NCBI RefSeq assembly: GCF_004123835.1
Contig: NZ_MZMU01000003.1
Span: forward strand, 1,178,001 to 1,242,000
DNA from: Rhizobium leguminosarum
GTDB lineage: Bacteria > Pseudomonadota > Alphaproteobacteria > Rhizobiales > Rhizobiaceae
Direction of reading: 5' to 3'
DNA: 64,000 nucleotides
Shown: piece after piece, positions 63,118 to 64,000 of the stretch
Layout: the number at the start of each line of letters is the position of its first letter
How positions within the stretch are numbered: position 1 is the first letter of the stretch
Made by a program: the position numbers and the translations under genes
Notes under the pieces: generated by a model
Databases searched by the model: none
Seen by the model: only the letters and a program-made list of their open reading frames with translations
Told to the model about the DNA's origin: nothing

Positions 63118-64000
63118 CTATCTCAGCGTCGCGCGCAGGCGCGGCGTCGCGAAATCGAGCAGCGCCCGCAGTTTCAGGGGTACCAGTCCCTGCGCGGGAT
63201 AAACGAGATGCACCGGCGCCGGCGGCGGTTCGAAATCTTGGAGCAGCGGCACCAGCAGACCGGCCATCTCGGCGCGTGCGGCCTGGTAGGAGAGCACGCG
63301 GGTGATGCCGAGGCCGGCGACAGCCGCATCGACCGCGGCCTCGGCGGTGTTGACGGCAAGCCGCGATCGGATCGGCACCGTGAGATCATGTTTCCCCTCG
63401 GTGAATGTCCAGCTCAGCATCGAGGCCATGCCCTCGAAGGTGACGCAGTCATGCCCGGCGAGATCGCCTGGATGCCGGGGCAGGGCGTGCCGTGTCAGAT
63501 AATCCGGGCTGGCATAGACCGTGCGGCGGATCGCGCCGAGCCTTGTGGCGATCAGGTTGCTGTCCGGCAGGTTGCCGATCCTCAGCGCCACGTCGATATG
63601 ATCCTCGACGAGGTTCGACAGCCGGTCGCCAAGCATCAGCCGCAGATTGATATCGGGATAGGCTTTCAGGAAATCCACCACGACAGGCAGGACATGCAGC
63701 CGCCCGAAAACGATCGGCGCGGTCATCGTCAGCTCGCCCTTCGGGGCGCTGTATTCGCCGGCCGCCGTCCGTTCCGCCTCTTCCACCCGATTAAGAATTT
63801 CCCGTGCCGCCTCGACATAGGAGCGGCCGGCCTCCGTCAGCGTGACCTTCCGGTTACTCCGTTGCAGCAGCTGGGCGTTGAGATGTGCTTCCAGTTCCGA
63901 AACCTTGCGGCTGACGGTTGCGAGCGGGGATCGCAGATGCCGTGAAGCGGCCGACAGGCTGCCCTGTTCGACAACGGCAAGAAGCACGGTCATGGCGTCG
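63118..64000 (-). CDS. LysR family transcriptional regulator (5' end outside the window)
   Basis: At least 291 residues of a LysR regulator. The helix-turn-helix is visible (VVEQGSLSAASRHLRSPLATVSRKVSELEAHL, about residues 7-38 of the visible part), then the substrate-binding domain with APIVFGRLHVLPVV. The frame stays open to the window edge (codons before MTVLLAV), so the true start is probably a few residues beyond 64000. It is of the CrgA-like subgroup. Its stop lies just after the family-B repeat at 63008-63114. Confidence 0.85.
   Translation of the reverse strand, partial: DAMTVLLAVVEQGSLSAASRHLRSPLATVSRKVSELEAHLNAQLLQRSNRKVTLTEAGRSYVEAAREILNRVEEAERTAAGEYSAPKGELTMTAPIVFGRLHVLPVVVDFLKAYPDINLRLMLGDRLSNLVEDHIDVALRIGNLPDSNLIATRLGAIRRTVYASPDYLTRHALPRHPGDLAGHDCVTFEGMASMLSWTFTEGKHDLTVPIRSRLAVNTAEAAVDAAVAGLGITRVLSYQAARAEMAGLLVPLLQDFEPPPAPVHLVYPAQGLVPLKLRALLDFATPRLRATLR

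Overview
This looks like a chromosomal stretch from a Rhizobium-type alphaproteobacterium (R. etli / R. leguminosarum group). The evidence is the high-GC codon usage, a MucR/RosR zinc-finger regulator, DUF930, DUF1491, DUF2336 and DUF5330 proteins, a seven-gene Mrp/Pha antiporter operon, a CIRCE-controlled accessory groESL pair, and several families of rhizobial intergenic palindromes. I saw no rRNA, tRNA, CRISPR array or prophage. All product calls come from reading translated sequence and motifs; no database search was possible.

Layout. 0.1-16 kb is ordinary accessory metabolism: an MFS exporter, a homocysteine methyltransferase with a divergent TetR regulator and a clear operator, oligopeptidase B, a polysaccharide deacetylase, an FAD oxidoreductase, an AI-2E-type permease, a VOC enzyme with a possible Tat leader, a universal stress protein behind an FNR/FixK-like box, a HlyIII protein, acetyltransferases, a pentapeptide-repeat protein and MsrB. 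16.2-22.4 kb is the mnhABCDEFG (mrp) cation/proton antiporter operon, interrupted by a palindromic repeat and carrying a 15-bp minisatellite in mnhD. 22.8-31.3 kb holds a rosR/mucR-type regulator, SufE, a histidine kinase overlapping a peptidoglycan-binding protein, an orphan RHH antitoxin-like gene and a soluble chemoreceptor. 32-36 kb holds DUF1214/DUF1254 proteins and a class A penicillin-binding protein.

36.77-39.96 kb is the clearest mobile region. IS701-type 12-bp ends with YTAR flanks bracket a divergent EF-G-like gene with a degenerate GTPase site, and an IS6-family fragment is nested inside an IS701-family transposase fragment. 40-47.6 kb has two regulator/effector pairs (TetR-SDR, LysR-MFS), a fatty acid desaturase coupled to a 38-residue membrane peptide, and other small proteins.

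47.8-49.8 kb is a tight five-gene operon of uncharacterised small proteins plus a transglutaminase-like protein. It diverges from the accessory groES-groEL at 50.3-52.3 kb. 53-57.4 kb is a sugar (inositol-like) catabolic cluster of two TIM-barrel isomerases and a Gfo/Idh/MocA dehydrogenase, with a divergent LacI regulator and a perfect 16-bp palindrome between them. The right end has a PDZ protein whose trypsin-like triad is lost, an AraC/SDR pair, a MocR-type regulator, a DUF983 protein and a LysR gene cut by the window edge.

Two observations stand out. Three related families of palindromic repeat share one loop while both stems change in a compensatory way, and many copies sit exactly on a stop codon. 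The two best candidates for undescribed systems are the IS701-bracketed EF-G-like cassette and the five-gene operon beside groESL.
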